64,000 nt of DNA. Origin: Candidatus Endonucleibacter bathymodioli (lineage in GTDB: Bacteria > Pseudomonadota > Gammaproteobacteria > Pseudomonadales > Endozoicomonadaceae). The position numbers and the translations under genes are program-made. This document shows positions 27,701 to 37,317 of the stretch, in pieces. The notes beneath the pieces were generated by a model. That model did no database searches, was not told the origin of the DNA, and was given only the letters and a program-made list of their open reading frames with translations. Every line of letters starts with the position of its first letter. The stretch's first letter is position 1. The stretch is taken from assembly GCA_030674915.1 (NCBI GenBank), contig JASXSV010000008.1, positions 62,001 through 126,000 of the forward strand. The letters are read 5' to 3'.

Positions 27701-30021
27701 TCACAAAAGCAGCAGGTTTGGCCTCTATTTATCACATTATTCCGTGTGATTATGTGATTAGAGATAGAGACTATATTGAGTTTAACGATATGCTTTTCTC
27801 TTTAAATGAGTGTGGTTCTAATTCTGATTTTTTATGGACTTTGAAAAGTATAGGAGATAATAAGAAAATATCAGCTGTTGCTGATTGTATAAGCAAAATA
27901 TCTTATTTTATACATAGAAAAAAAGAAGGTGTAGTATTTAAAAATATAGATGATATGGGAAATGAGCTAACTGAAAGAAGCGGTTTTATTGATTATCAAA
28001 TATCTAGTCCTGGTGGATGTGGTAATGCAAAAAATATGTGTAAACTAGATATGTCTGATATAAGCGTAACAAGACGTATTGCGAAAAATAAAATAACTAA
28101 TATTGTAGGCCCGGTGGCGAAATCAAAGAATGGAAAACGTGCGACTAAAGCTGTTAATAATGGAAATAGTGGGTTGTTAAGTGGTAGTGTATGTATTAAA
28201 GGTAAAGAGAGGAAAAGAATTTGTGCGTCAATACTTAATCTAAGTCAACGCTCGGCTGTAGTTCTTGACTCTTTTGCTAGAGATGGATTTGTTATGGTTT
28301 TAGGGCATAATGTGCGTGTAGATATTCGTGAAAAAAGTATGGAGATGTTTAAGGAAAATGTTAATCAGTTTAAGAAAATTGATATGATAATGGCTAGTTG
28401 CACTGGTAAGGTTGTGGTAAAGCTGAGTACTATAATATATGATGGTTTATGGGCATTTCTGCAAGTCATTGCTAATTGTGATGTTGGTTATGATTTTGAT
28501 TCGTCTCTAGCAGAAAGTATTGCGGAGTTGTCTTTAAGACTTTTTGGTAAAGGTTTTGAGAATGTCAGGGCGTTAATAAGTGCGAATGAGTTGTCGATTA
28601 AGTTCTGTTGTTTGACATTATTGAATCCTCTGAGTTACCAGAATATTGATGAAAATATGCAGGGTAAAATGATAACAAGATTGTTTGTTTTTCTTGGTGA
28701 TTTTGTACGAGATCTAGGAGCAGATATGCAGGCAGTAGATGTAAAGAATAGAGAGTCAGTAAGTAAAATGCTTGTGCTGTTGTTAAATTCTATATTGGAT
28801 GTTGTTGATGACCATAAATTGCACTTGCTAATTATTGATATAATGTGCAACGCAGTAGTTGGAGCTGTAGACGAGGATTTACTAGGGAGTGTTTTATTAA
28901 GATATTTTATTGGCGTGGAAAATCAGGTTGACTGCAATCAGAGAGAAAATGATTATTTGATGGTACAAAAATATCTTGGAAATGCGAAGAATAAAGGTAG
29001 ACTCAGTGGCGAGTTTTATACTAAATGGAATTTATTTGTTATATCACCATACAAATGTTTAAGGGAGGCAGATGAGAAACAAAAAGAAGAGGATGCAAAT
29101 CTTATAGCGGCTGAACTGATACGGGAGGAGGAAAAAGTAAAAGATGAAGTGGAACGAAAACAGAAATTGAAGAAAGAAGCTATTTCACGTATTTTGAAGC
29201 GTAGTATTATCAAGAATGATGAAGAGCGTTTAGGAGAGTCCTTTGAATGTAGAGATCTAAGTAAAAGTATGCAATTTTTAAATTTAGGAGTGGGGGGGTG
29301 TGAAGATGAAAATAATAAGAGTCTCATATTTTTATATGAAAAAATGTTAAATATGGAATTTGGAACAGCCTTTAAAGGATTTTGTGACTGTGAGGAAAAG
29401 GAGAAGATAAAGTCAGGGAGTGTTGGTAGTGTGCATTTGGCAATCATAAATATTTTACAGTTTGAATGCCTTGTAGAGCGTGTTAAACATGAATGCTCTA
29501 CTTTTTTATATTTATCAAAACAGTCTAGAATTATTAAAAAATATCTATATTGTTTTGTCGTTTTAGAAGGTAGTGATAAACTTCCAGACTCTGTTTCAGC
29601 GGAACAATTAAAAGATACGTATGATGCAATAAAACCATTAATTGATGTTCTTGGAGAAGACGATTGTATGCTTAATAAAGCAATAGAGTATGCAGGCAAG
29701 GCTACAAGTATACTAAATAAATTTCATAAATATGGTAAGGAGGAGTTGGGGTTGTTGTTACTCCAGGAAGAACAATTAAGAGAGCAAATAGTACAGGCAG
29801 GGGAAGTTTATCAAGATATGGTATCTATCTTAAATATAAGGAGGGAAATTCTTGGAAGAATAAGGGAAAAAGGTACAGCTAGAAGTGCAGGGAAAAGGAT
29901 TGTTATAAAGGCAAATGATTTACTTAAATCTTGTAATCAGGCAATTAGGGATGTGGATAAATTAAAATATCAATTAGATAAATTTGATAAATTAAAGCAA
30001 AGTGGAGATAAATCAAATTAA
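24742..30021 (+). CDS. Giant exported protein, paralog 1 (nucleotidyltransferase-like, OTU-like and Sel1-like segments)
   Basis: About 1,760 residues, AT-rich, not a family I can name. Residues below count from the TTG at 24733. Start: GTG at 24742, nine bases after AGAGG; a TTG start would add three codons. A late signal-peptide-like stretch (MFFMLTLVFSNPAFS, about 36-50) suggests export. Residues 97-117 (GSAGIK...DIDIVL) fit the hG[GS]...DhD pattern of nucleotidyltransferase folds. Around 368-550, GDDCFCCIIS and a later LLPLALSTGIPFVVF resemble an OTU cysteine protease, with His545 or His549 as possible partners. Sel1-like helices follow (about 790-870), then a basic stretch (KSKNGKRATK) and a C-terminal coiled coil. 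70-75 percent alike by eye to the 53-58 kb protein. Domain calls are inference. Confidence 0.7.
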   Translation: MGIYILNIYNSLESWKNELYHVYKHIYTVLYGMFFMLTLVFSNPAFSVIEGEFHDGGGKTGWKKRQIKELFFDNMMNLYSCWLDKNRVKGGIIGSAGIKIISGDSSLIGINDIDIVLCDKEKAEDLMKYLNSEIQKVIYAIADNNLRGLVNIAFRTVWTREGLSDKTLEKGQITMFDISSNDPLAAVDIVAKDFDGDDIMFTAWDYHFQTECNFGDKKNVEISVLTPLSYASLDDNSMKKDVEYFKKAKGNEGGMLGDTMDEVICSCQNLYKIRSRFAFYQKLKKEKSYDKILMEKIYEVYGSYGALLNEINEINEKSHIVNVTHKKAFDFDYALGDSLGDRPLLTQVEWEKVLGKDFDVCNVELGDDCFCCIISNAINGNCMVRERFLSTANSLLCEEVDGETEYVTPMLVRSVINKWVTEVICVLLNKKFDKDEVSRFLDLPYDSIDYLMSSEHDKSSNNVKDVISFFGESVPLLPLALSTGIPFVVFSPEKHESKVTVSLFNPEDSWNKWPDVMKILGESESLIATENTMVKDVMFISHSGEHKYYLCMKKFDTAKRIDPLLIVEEILLDKNIFQCRVCPDKLSEELVAGSNVMPIMGDSFPLDKKAIEANNHDIYVRLVKKCMGICFSESNGIVGNTHESQETSTEEDISSQPISIVNTEDSGELHINIDTICSQSLLDADADANAKEVASMTEELRNMTENILLGLVKMEDVCGMEARLRWKTIECKHKIQYAKNIEEINKVMTDVFDEVSEPCQQGQCVVDGRVVVNLNKCCSVIKLLMNADDLGCPLAPLILGVYQMIQSDSKYLDVNDIVGIIKCFIKSAERGNIQAPACLYWLAKITGSTEALSLSFSLSAIFNKIFSDKILALNFVFTGNDNLVKVCNKLWLPVALGRWSYQKKSSNASKLLAAAYHRYSELGEDYSGWQIDQHLSVVDRIAYASHLAFFYLHSGDKEMSMQEFRKAALAYVWLVQKTDDISVIPNITKAAGLASIYHIIPCDYVIRDRDYIEFNDMLFSLNECGSNSDFLWTLKSIGDNKKISAVADCISKISYFIHRKKEGVVFKNIDDMGNELTERSGFIDYQISSPGGCGNAKNMCKLDMSDISVTRRIAKNKITNIVGPVAKSKNGKRATKAVNNGNSGLLSGSVCIKGKERKRICASILNLSQRSAVVLDSFARDGFVMVLGHNVRVDIREKSMEMFKENVNQFKKIDMIMASCTGKVVVKLSTIIYDGLWAFLQVIANCDVGYDFDSSLAESIAELSLRLFGKGFENVRALISANELSIKFCCLTLLNPLSYQNIDENMQGKMITRLFVFLGDFVRDLGADMQAVDVKNRESVSKMLVLLLNSILDVVDDHKLHLLIIDIMCNAVVGAVDEDLLGSVLLRYFIGVENQVDCNQRENDYLMVQKYLGNAKNKGRLSGEFYTKWNLFVISPYKCLREADEKQKEEDANLIAAELIREEEKVKDEVERKQKLKKEAISRILKRSIIKNDEERLGESFECRDLSKSMQFLNLGVGGCEDENNKSLIFLYEKMLNMEFGTAFKGFCDCEEKEKIKSGSVGSVHLAIINILQFECLVERVKHECSTFLYLSKQSRIIKKYLYCFVVLEGSDKLPDSVSAEQLKDTYDAIKPLIDVLGEDDCMLNKAIEYAGKATSILNKFHKYGKEELGLLLLQEEQLREQIVQAGEVYQDMVSILNIRREILGRIREKGTARSAGKRIVIKANDLLKSCNQAIRDVDKLKYQLDKFDKLKQSGDKSN

Positions 30022-30233
30022 GTATGATCGTCTGCCGGCCCTGTCTAGCATAGTCATCCTGATCAAACAGGCGGTTTACTGTGAGATTTAGTGGAGTTGA
30101 GACCTTTGCACGATAACGCTGCATAAGCCCCACTATTAATTAAATTGTATTTTTTTGATGATAAAGCCTTAAAGAACACGATTACAGTTCGAATATGCGC
30201 CATTCGAGCCATTTCACCCTTCATTTTCGATTT

Positions 30234-30476
30234 TCAGACGCAACTTGCCTGCTGAATCGATAAACCTCGTTTAATATTGTGCGCCACGCACATTATTTCA
30301 AAACGTGTGCGGTTTCGGCTTAAGCCAAGATAACGAGCTTTCGCCATGCCGTAGTGTAATTTCAAAACGCCAAATACTCGCTCCACAGTGCAGCGCACGC
30401 CAGAATGTAAACGGTTAAAGCACTTATCATGTTCTGTTAATGGTTTATTTCGATAAGCACGTTTTATTATTCCGCG
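30234..30476 (-). pseudogene. IS5-family transposase, C-terminal fragment
   Basis: Reads IRGIIKRAYRNKPLTEHDK, then HSGVRCTVERVFGVLKLHYG and YLGLSRNRTRFEIMCVAHN, the typical C-terminus of IS5 transposases including the catalytic Glu region (VER.FG). It is cut off from its N-terminal half by the IS30 insertion and is one base out of frame with it. Confidence 0.8.
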
Positions 30477-31550
30477 GATTTTAGTCATAAGTGCCCCTTA
30501 AAATTTATGCAGCTAACGCCATTTCACTATAAATCTCATCAGGTTTTTTAAAGTCTAACAGTTTTCTTGGTCTTTGGTTTAGTCGGTTTTGTATATCTAA
30601 AATTTCTTTGTCAGTGATATTATCCAAAGATTGGCTTTTGGGCAAATATTGTCTTATCAAGCCATTATGATTTTCATTCAAACATCGTTCCCGCTAGGAG
30701 TAAGGGTGAGCAAAATAGGTGTCTATGTTAAGCTTTTTCTTGATTTTTTCATGAAAGGCAAACTCCTTTCCGTTATCAAATGTGATCGTGAGTAAGTCTG
30801 ATTGGTAAGGCTTGAACATCGTTATAATTGCTTTCGTCACCACGTCAGCGTGCTTTGAAGGAACACGTTTTACCAAATTTAATTTACTCACTATTTCCGT
30901 TAATGTAACCAGTACACCCTTGTGTCTTTTGCCAATTACAGTGTCTGCTTCCCAATCGCCTAAACGTATTTTTTGATCCACAATTCCAGGTCGATCATCA
31001 ATGCTAACACGGTTTCGGATCTGGCCTCGTGCATCGGGCTTTCTTGTTCTTTGCTTATACTTCTTGTGCCGAAGATGTTGATACAAGCAACCACCCCCAG
31101 CTTTGTCCTCTCGAATAAACTGGTAAATCGTAGAGGGACATACAGAAGGTTGATTATCTCGTTTAAGGCGTCCTTGTATTTGCTCAGGGCTCCACTGCTT
31201 ACTTAGTCTGTCAGTAATTTTATCTTTCAGTTCAGCTACCATCTTGGTCGCTTTTGGTTTCTGTTGATGACGTTCCTGCGCAAAATTATGTGCTTGCTTC
31301 GGGCGATAACCTCTAGCCCCTGTATTTCTAGCCAACTCTCTTTTAACGGTACTCAAATCACGCCTTAAGTCTTGGGCGATAATTTCATTTGAAACTCCTG
31401 CTTTTTTCTCTGACCAAATCTGGTATCTTTCTTCTTGAGTCAGGTGGGTATAACGCTTATTCATAAGTGGTCTCACATTGGTTTTTGGTAGAACCGTGAG
31501 TGTACCCTCTGGCTCAACTTTTTCAATATGGCGCACTTATGACTGAAATC
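30477..31550 (-). mobile_element. IS30-family element inserted in the IS5 transposase
   Basis: About 1,074 bp with 18-bp terminal inverted repeats (GATTTTAGTCATAAGTGC at the left; the right end differs at one base). The flanking CGCG on both sides looks like a 4-bp target duplication, which places the insertion inside the IS5 transposase. Confidence 0.85.
30505..31464 (-). pseudogene. IS30-family transposase with one internal stop
   Basis: 320 codons including stop. HTH: LTQEERYQIWSEKKAGVSNE; linker QWSPEQIQGRL; catalytic LGDWEADTVIGKRHKG (first Asp) and TFDNGKEFAFH (second Asp). A TAG follows FAHPYS where the family has a Ser-Trp-type pair, just before the catalytic Glu region (RERCLNENHNGLIRQYLPK). 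The frame then continues intact to a normal C-terminus (YSEMALAA). A single nonsense mutation therefore appears to inactivate an otherwise complete transposase. The start at 31464 (MNKRYTHLT) is the usual family start. Confidence 0.85.
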
Positions 31551-32320
31551 CGCGTTCTGTTATCAATATTTCTATCATCCAGCCATTCACTGTGCTTCTT
31601 GCTGGAATAGGCACTATCCGCATAAACAGACGACTCTTCACCATCTAATAGCTCAGTGAAACAATTTGAATCGTGAATATTTCCTGCTGTGTAACCGATC
31701 GATTTTATCAACCCATCCTCATCGACATTTATATGCGCTTTATAGCCGTAGGTACTTTTACTCTTCCCGTCAGAACCTGCTTTCACGTTCCACTTCGCGT
31801 CAGGATCCTGTGTTGAGTGCTTGTCTTTATCCTTATTTGGACGACACTGTTTAGGCTCAATTACGCTAGCGTCAACAATACTGATACCTCCAGATTTAAT
31901 ATAAAGACCTTGATCTATAAGCTGGGAATTGATTTCTTGAAGCAACTTATCCATAAGCAACAATTTATCTAGCTTCTGTCTAAATCGCCAAAAAGTACTG
32001 TGGTCCGGTACTGGCTCTGAAATGTCGAGCGCAATAAATTGACAAAATGAAAGATCGCGAGCAAGTTGTTTCTCCAGCGCCGAATCGCTTAATTTATACC
32101 AACTTTGTAGCAGCAGTGCCTAACATCATCAGTGGCGGTCATGCCTTCTCGCCTCGAGAACTTGAATGTATATCTTTCAGATGATGCTCTAAGCGAGCCC
32201 AATCAATGAGTTCATGGACAGAGTCGAGTTCTTTCACTGCATCGTGATCAATCAGCATTGAATCTGCTATACTGCGTTGTTTCAGATTTTTCCAAGCCAT
32301 AATTTCACCGAAAGACATTG
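31551..32320 (-). pseudogene. IS5-family transposase, N-terminal and central part, frameshifted
   Basis: The continuous part (from about 31963 down) reads YIKSGGISIVDASVIEPKQ (first catalytic Asp), KSTYGYKAHINVDEDGLIK and VYADSAYSSKKHSEWLDDRN (second Asp region). Upstream, broken frames up to about 32320 (MLIDHDAVKELDSVHELIDW) give the usual N-terminus. Several indels; not functional. Confidence 0.75.
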
Positions 32321-32381
32321 ATTGTGCAAGGATTGTTATACCTGGTTTTCAGTTGTTTAGCGCGACTCGTGCAAAGGTCTC

Positions 32382-32983
32382 GGAGTACTTTAAACTGTAC
32401 GCAACGGGACTGCATATAACATCTAAGATTTGTATTGAAAACCAAGTTTAACGTAAGGTCTACAGAGCGAAGTCTTTATCGAAAGAAGAGAAAACTCGTA
32501 ACAAAGAAAGATCCGTAACACTGGCTGTGAGCGTCATTTTGTTACCTATAAAAGATACTGAGGTCCTGCTAGACCAGGTTTGTAAGCCGTGCCGACAATT
32601 ATACGATTTATGGGCTGGCTGCTATTGCCGATAAGATAACTCAAGGTACTAGCTTTTTGTGTGCGCATGGTCTGTCGAAGCCATGTTATGGGAGATAGGT
32701 GCGTCAAAAATAAGTTCTAAAAACTAGGAGCAGTATAAAACCGATAATTTGGTGTAAAACTCCCTAGTAATCTTCGTAATGGCTTATAAAATGAGGAAGG
32801 TTTAATGACTGGGGATAAAACAGTTGGTTATGCTGAGGTATCACAATGTAAGTTAACCTAAAAGTTATGTTATGAATAATACATTTTTTATTAAACTTAT
32901 TTAAAAATATAGGCCGTAAACTAAGGTATGGCTGTTTATTTATAGATAATAAAGGTTTATTTAATCTATATGGAGTATTTATT
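32382..32983. other. Gap of 600 bp without a recognisable gene
   Basis: No frame of convincing length and no clear transposase similarity. The last 60 bases are AT-rich and likely hold the promoter of the next gene. Confidence 0.4.
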
Positions 32984-34243
32984 ATGGAAATGCTAGAGAA
33001 TAGCAACAATAAAATTCACACATATAATTTCATTGGCAATATTATTATGGTATTGTCTTTGTCTTTGTCTTTTTCTTTGGTGCCGGTAGTGTCTTCGGCA
33101 CTTGTTATAGATGGTGATAAAAAAAATATTAATGATGATTCTAAGAGATATCATATCAGCAGTATTCTTACTGACTATATAAATGAAGTAGGCATGAAGA
33201 TTATTGGTTTTCGCTCTGAAGTAGAGATTGCTCTTAAACAAAAAGAGATGAATGCTATGGACATGGGAATAGGCCTTGATACAGTAGAGTTCAAAGAAGA
33301 ATACACCCACATGTTGCCTGAAACTGGCTCTATAGGGCAAGAAAGAATAGACTCATCTAATGCTATGGATATAAAAAACATTAAGATGGAATTGAAAAAT
33401 ATTGAAATTGGGCTAGATACGATCAATCAGCTTGAGGTTATTAATGATGATAATTATATAGGCTTAGATAAGAAAAGTATCATGAATAGTTTGGCAACAA
33501 AATGGTTTTATATTAAAAGGTTTAAAATGGTTGCTTCTAATATTTTTGTAAACAGCCCAAGCCTTGCATTAATTTATCATATAGATGGAGTATTTGATAA
33601 TAATTATAATGGTAGAGTATACGGATATGATGATTTTAGTAAAGATGTAAAGGAGGTTGTTGCTCATGTCTCTGCTTCGTTTGCATCTATCGGTGAAAAG
33701 GCAAAGTCTTTTCTTTATGGTGGAGCTGAATCTTCTGCGATAGCAAGTGAAAATGTAATTGCTGTTGTTAATGTAAAAGATCGCTCATATGATTCAAGCA
33801 AGAAACAGAGCGAAATAGTTGAGGATACGCAATCCAAGGTTACTGAAACTCACCTTGCAGTTCTTGATGCAGGTGATGACATACATCAGGGTAGATCGAA
33901 TGATAATAAAAAATTTACGCTTGACGATGAGGAAGAGATCGAGGTGGAAGCTGACCTTGATGAAGAGCAAGAAAAAGTATTATTGAATTATGCCAAGACT
34001 AAGTCAAAGCCAAGTCTTAGTGAGTTTATGACGAAGTTAGAGGCATTAGAAACTGATATTCGTGGTCACAAGTGGGCTAATTATGAAGAAAAACAAGCAT
34101 TAAGGAGTGCAGTAAAACGTATTGGTAACAGATGTTCACAGTTGTATCATCCTGATTTGAATAACTCGGTAGTGATCCCTGAGTTTGTTTTATTTAATAG
34201 CCTTAGGGCTGATTTAATTGATATCTTGCGGAACACAAGATAA
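32984..34243 (+). CDS. Exported protein of unknown function
   Basis: 419 residues; family not recognised. A signal peptide is likely (IIMVLSLSLSFSLVPVVSSA, residues about 20-40). The mature part is hydrophilic, with a heptad-like stretch (KMELKNIEIGLDTI), an acidic linker (DDEEEIEVEADLDEEQE, about 310-326) and a conserved-looking helical C-terminus (LSEFMTKLEALETDIRGHKW). The leader TATGGAGTATTTATT before the ATG resembles those of the zinc-finger and RING genes. An IS256-type end begins at its stop codon, so the stop may be provided by the insertion. Confidence 0.65.
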   Translation: MEMLENSNNKIHTYNFIGNIIMVLSLSLSFSLVPVVSSALVIDGDKKNINDDSKRYHISSILTDYINEVGMKIIGFRSEVEIALKQKEMNAMDMGIGLDTVEFKEEYTHMLPETGSIGQERIDSSNAMDIKNIKMELKNIEIGLDTINQLEVINDDNYIGLDKKSIMNSLATKWFYIKRFKMVASNIFVNSPSLALIYHIDGVFDNNYNGRVYGYDDFSKDVKEVVAHVSASFASIGEKAKSFLYGGAESSAIASENVIAVVNVKDRSYDSSKKQSEIVEDTQSKVTETHLAVLDAGDDIHQGRSNDNKKFTLDDEEEIEVEADLDEEQEKVLLNYAKTKSKPSLSEFMTKLEALETDIRGHKWANYEEKQALRSAVKRIGNRCSQLYHPDLNNSVVIPEFVLFNSLRADLIDILRNTR

Positions 34244-34295
34244 AACTGTAACTGCTTATCATCACTGCCAGTAATGGCTAAGGATAAGCAGTATG
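34242..34295 (+). mobile_element. IS256-family remnant B
   Basis: AACTGTAACTGCTTATCATC and ATGGCTAAGGATAAGCAG match the outer end and leader of remnant C at 63212. The transposase part is lost. It starts immediately at the stop codon of the preceding gene. Confidence 0.6.
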
Positions 34296-34468
34296 AACAC
34301 CTAGGGAATCTCTGATTGAAGTGGTTTGCAAGTCGGTTGTCAGATTTGCGATAAAACTCTCTGACTTTCGAGCTTGTTTTATTGTAATTTTCTATTCATT
34401 TTGTCGCTTTTGCCCATTACGTTGCAGGTATAAATTGGCCCATCACCATCAGAATAATAACTTGCATC

Positions 34469-36058
34469 CTATTTTTTCTCCAAATCACGGTAATGCACTT
34501 TGCGGTACCCAAGCTGACATTGGGGGTCGGTGAGTCTGTGTTTCTTGAGCTGGTATTTCAGTCTGAATTTCTTGTCGCAGGTCTTGCAGCCATATGGTTT
34601 CTCTCCGGTGTGGATGCGAATGTGTGTTTGGAGGTTGCATTTATATGCAAATACATTGCCGCAGATATCACATATATAGTGCGTATCACTTGAGTGGGAG
34701 AGCAAGTGTGATATGAGGTGGTCTTTACGTCTGAATTTATTGCCGCAGATCTTGCAGGTATGCGGCTTATTATCCGTGTGGATAAGCTTGTGTTTGGCGC
34801 AGTTCGCTTGATCTGGGAATTTCTTATGGCATATCTCGCAGTTATATGGTTTATCACCAGTGTGGATTCTGACGTGTCTCTTAAGATGAGCATTCTGTCT
34901 GAAGTTTTTGTCGCAGATTATGCAATTGTATGCCTTCTCATCATTGTGAATGCGCATGTGTTGATTGAGGATGGAGTTGCTGGTGAATGTCATGTTGCAG
35001 ATTGTGCAGATGTATGACTTATCCTCAGTGTGGATGCGCATGTGTGTAGTGATGTAGGAATTACTTCGAAATTTTTTGTAACAGATCCCACAGCTATATG
35101 GGTGATTCTCGGAGTGGATGAGCATGTGTATCTCGAGACGGGAGTGATCGTTGAATGTCTTGTCGCAGGTATTGCAACTATACATTTCACCCCAAGATAA
35201 CGATGTGGAGTCATAGTTTCCAGCATTAGTAGTTTCAGATACTCGTTTACTATATAACGTATCATTGTCACCTCCTTCCGCCACGACATCTTTATTAATA
35301 TCATCACTGTGATCTCGTACGCTTAGTAGGCAGATAGACTTTAGCAAACCATAGTCGTCCTGTATAAATAAAAAAACCTCATAATAGGTGCTCGCATTAT
35401 CATTAGTCCCAGCATCTTTAACACTACATGGAAGGTATAATACAAAACTTGTATCACAATTGTTTTTTAATGAAAGTGGGTATTGAGTTGTTAAGAGACC
35501 TATTGATAACTTATCAAGGTCACGTAATTCATGTGACGATTTTTCGTCTATTCTAATACCTTCAGTAGATGCCCATAAATAGATATCACTAGTTTTCAGA
35601 AAAGAACTAACGTCCTTGAGTGGTTGTGATTTAATTAAAAACTGGTTGAAATCATTGTTTTCAGATGGTTTGACAACAACAAGGTAAACATCTTTATCAT
35701 GTTTAATGCTATTTGGTGTCACATGAACTGTATCACTTTCATTGAGTTCAGAAATCTTTTTACTTAGCGTATACTCTATGGTTTGTTTTTTTTTCTTACT
35801 AGAATCATACACAAAATTAGCAAACTCTATGAGGGCATCGGCATGGGAATCTATCTTATCAACAGTAACTATATCATCATTATGACTTGTTTGATTATGC
35901 TGAGTGGTTGGATCTATAATGTTAGAAGCAGGATCTCCGCTAAAATGGAATAAGGAAGTAGACTGCTCTTGATAACGTGGACTCCACATAGCCATTCCTC
36001 TTTGAGGAAAAGTAATAAATAAAATAATTAATATACATGATTCCCACATACCTCTCAT
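34469..36058 (-). CDS. Exported protein with eight tandem C2H2 zinc fingers
   Basis: 529 residues. A signal peptide-like N-terminus (MRGMWESCILIILFITFPQR) is followed by a domain to about residue 277 that is collinear with the N-terminal domain of the RING protein at 61 kb (DTSFVLYLPCS at 202; LYSKRVSETT at 268). Residues 293-512 hold eight fingers of 28-residue period: C-x2-C-x12-H-x3-H with TGEKPY-like linkers (IHTGDKPYNCEICHKKF, IHTGEKPYGCKTCDKKF). The last finger ends in Cys instead of His. Arrays like this are typical of animal DNA-binding proteins. Nucleic-acid binding in a host cell is a plausible role; host origin and target are inference. The leader matches the RING gene. Confidence 0.9.
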   Translation of the reverse strand: MRGMWESCILIILFITFPQRGMAMWSPRYQEQSTSLFHFSGDPASNIIDPTTQHNQTSHNDDIVTVDKIDSHADALIEFANFVYDSSKKKKQTIEYTLSKKISELNESDTVHVTPNSIKHDKDVYLVVVKPSENNDFNQFLIKSQPLKDVSSFLKTSDIYLWASTEGIRIDEKSSHELRDLDKLSIGLLTTQYPLSLKNNCDTSFVLYLPCSVKDAGTNDNASTYYEVFLFIQDDYGLLKSICLLSVRDHSDDINKDVVAEGGDNDTLYSKRVSETTNAGNYDSTSLSWGEMYSCNTCDKTFNDHSRLEIHMLIHSENHPYSCGICYKKFRSNSYITTHMRIHTEDKSYICTICNMTFTSNSILNQHMRIHNDEKAYNCIICDKNFRQNAHLKRHVRIHTGDKPYNCEICHKKFPDQANCAKHKLIHTDNKPHTCKICGNKFRRKDHLISHLLSHSSDTHYICDICGNVFAYKCNLQTHIRIHTGEKPYGCKTCDKKFRLKYQLKKHRLTDPQCQLGYRKVHYRDLEKK

Positions 36059-36088
36059 AACAACTATACTCCAATATCAATTTTAGTG

Positions 36089-36104
36089 TATTATTTTCTT
36101 GTCA
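36089..36104 (-). promoter_or_regulatory. Shared leader motif upstream of the zinc-finger gene
   Basis: Reads TGACAAGAAAATAATA on the minus strand, about 30 bases before the ATG; followed by ATTGATATTGGAGTATA with the GGAG as ribosome binding site. Similar GGACAAG motifs precede the F-box and RING genes. Confidence 0.4.
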
Positions 36105-36536
36105 TACATTATGATATACTATGTGTACGAACAATAATATTTATATATAATCTGTGCACGACCCACATTTATTATTGACAAATCATCTCGGAGATGGATT
36201 GTATGCTTATAAATGATTGCTTTAGTATGTTTTAACGAGTCAGATGGCGAAAGAATAATTGTGTAAAGATCTAAAGTTAGAAAAAATTGATGTTATATGA
36301 TGATTTCTCTCCAATTTACTGGTGTTTCCTAAACTTCCACAATAACTAACAATTTTTTTCCAAGAGAGATGAATAGATGAGTTTATTGATATGGTAGAGA
36401 TATTTAATGCGTTATGGTCAACCATCATTGAATTATCAAAACTGGTTTTCTTATGTTTGACCGTTCTATCTAGAACTTATTTTTTAGATTATTTTAGTAG
36501 TGTGTATTATATCATTGATAGAGTAATTGTGCTGGT
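36105..36536. other. AT-rich gap
   Basis: No gene supported. A 61-codon frame at 36391-36576 has no ribosome binding site and runs into an IS5 end. Confidence 0.4.
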
Positions 36537-36830
36537 TTCGTGCAAAGGTCTATTAAGTATAGGAACATGCGATTAATTCACGTTTTTTAAGTGCATCGAT
36601 TAATTGAGGTAGATTCGCAGGTTAACAGTCCCATGTTCGTTATCATGACGCTCTAACAAGTGATGGAAGTTCATGATCGTGGTGTGATCAGGGATTGTCC
36701 GATTCAGTGATAGGTCAACAAAAAGCGCATGGTCGGTGTCGTGCAAGGCGTATTCTAGAGCATGATAACCCGTGGTGTAACACTGCTGTATGCAGTGAGT
36801 GCGCAGCATCTTCATCAAATAAAAGCTCCG
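36537..36830 (-). mobile_element. IS5-family remnant with truncated transposase
   Basis: One end TTCGTGCAAAGGTCT resembles the IS5 terminus at 32.4 kb. The minus strand reads MKMLRTHCIQQC, then LSLNRTIPDHTTIMNFHHLL, which is the N-terminal region of an IS5 transposase of a different subgroup. The rest is deleted. Its other side abuts the WD40 pseudogene fragment. Confidence 0.65.
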
Positions 36831-36831
36831 C

Positions 36832-37122
36832 GAAGTCAGCTTCAGCGCCGACAGCCTTCATTTGGCACTTGGCTTTAATCATGGTTCCGTCAGGGTCTGG
36901 GGCTTGGGTAAGGAATGGACAGAAAAAGCCAATATTTATCACTACAAACACAGCATGAGGACCATTTCCTTTAGCCCAGATTGTCGCAATATCTTCGCCT
37001 TCGCGTATGGTACCAATCCTACAACCTTTGAACTTAGGCATGTAGATATCCAAACCCTTGCTTTACCTTAGTTTAATGTTTGCGAGTGCACGGAAGATCT
37101 TGGGGTGATTAGCCTTAAACTT
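36832..37122 (+). pseudogene. C-terminal fragment of an F-box/WD40 paralog
   Basis: In frame, SFSADSLHLALGFNHGSVRV, VWGLGKEWTEKA and ELRHVDIQTLALP correspond to the last repeat and C-terminus of the intact gene at 37557-39176. Similarity continues past the stop (TTTGCGAGTGCACGGAAGAT). The 5' part was replaced by an IS5 remnant. It indicates a former tandem duplication. Confidence 0.8.
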
Positions 37123-37317
37123 CTCGGCTACAATCCACCGTATCATAGCCACCTCCGACCCTTAAATGGGTGATAACGTTTGCGTTTGCACGGAAGAATT
37201 TATGCTAAATAAACTAGTGACGTGGTGTTTTTTAAGCATAGATACGCTGCACCTATTCTCCTAGAGCCAATAGAACGAGGCATGTCTGTTGGCAGATTAT
37301 CATCAGATTATCTCAAT

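Larger units (their letters stand above)
30099..32381 (-). mobile_element. IS5-family element, interrupted by an IS30-family element
   Basis: Perfect 15-bp terminal inverted repeats GAGACCTTTGCACGA (30099-30113) and its complement (32367-32381). GGAGT occurs next to both ends and may be the target duplication. The transposase is split into an N-terminal part above 31550 and a C-terminal part below 30490, and also carries frameshifts. Confidence 0.85.

Noticed and set aside
29016..29699. 227-codon minus-strand frame inside the first giant gene
   Set aside because: Antisense shadow: Ser/Phe/Ile-rich translation, no ribosome binding site, and an equivalent broken frame opposite the paralog.
36391..36576. 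61-codon plus-strand frame
   Set aside because: No ribosome binding site and it runs through an IS5 end; probably chance.
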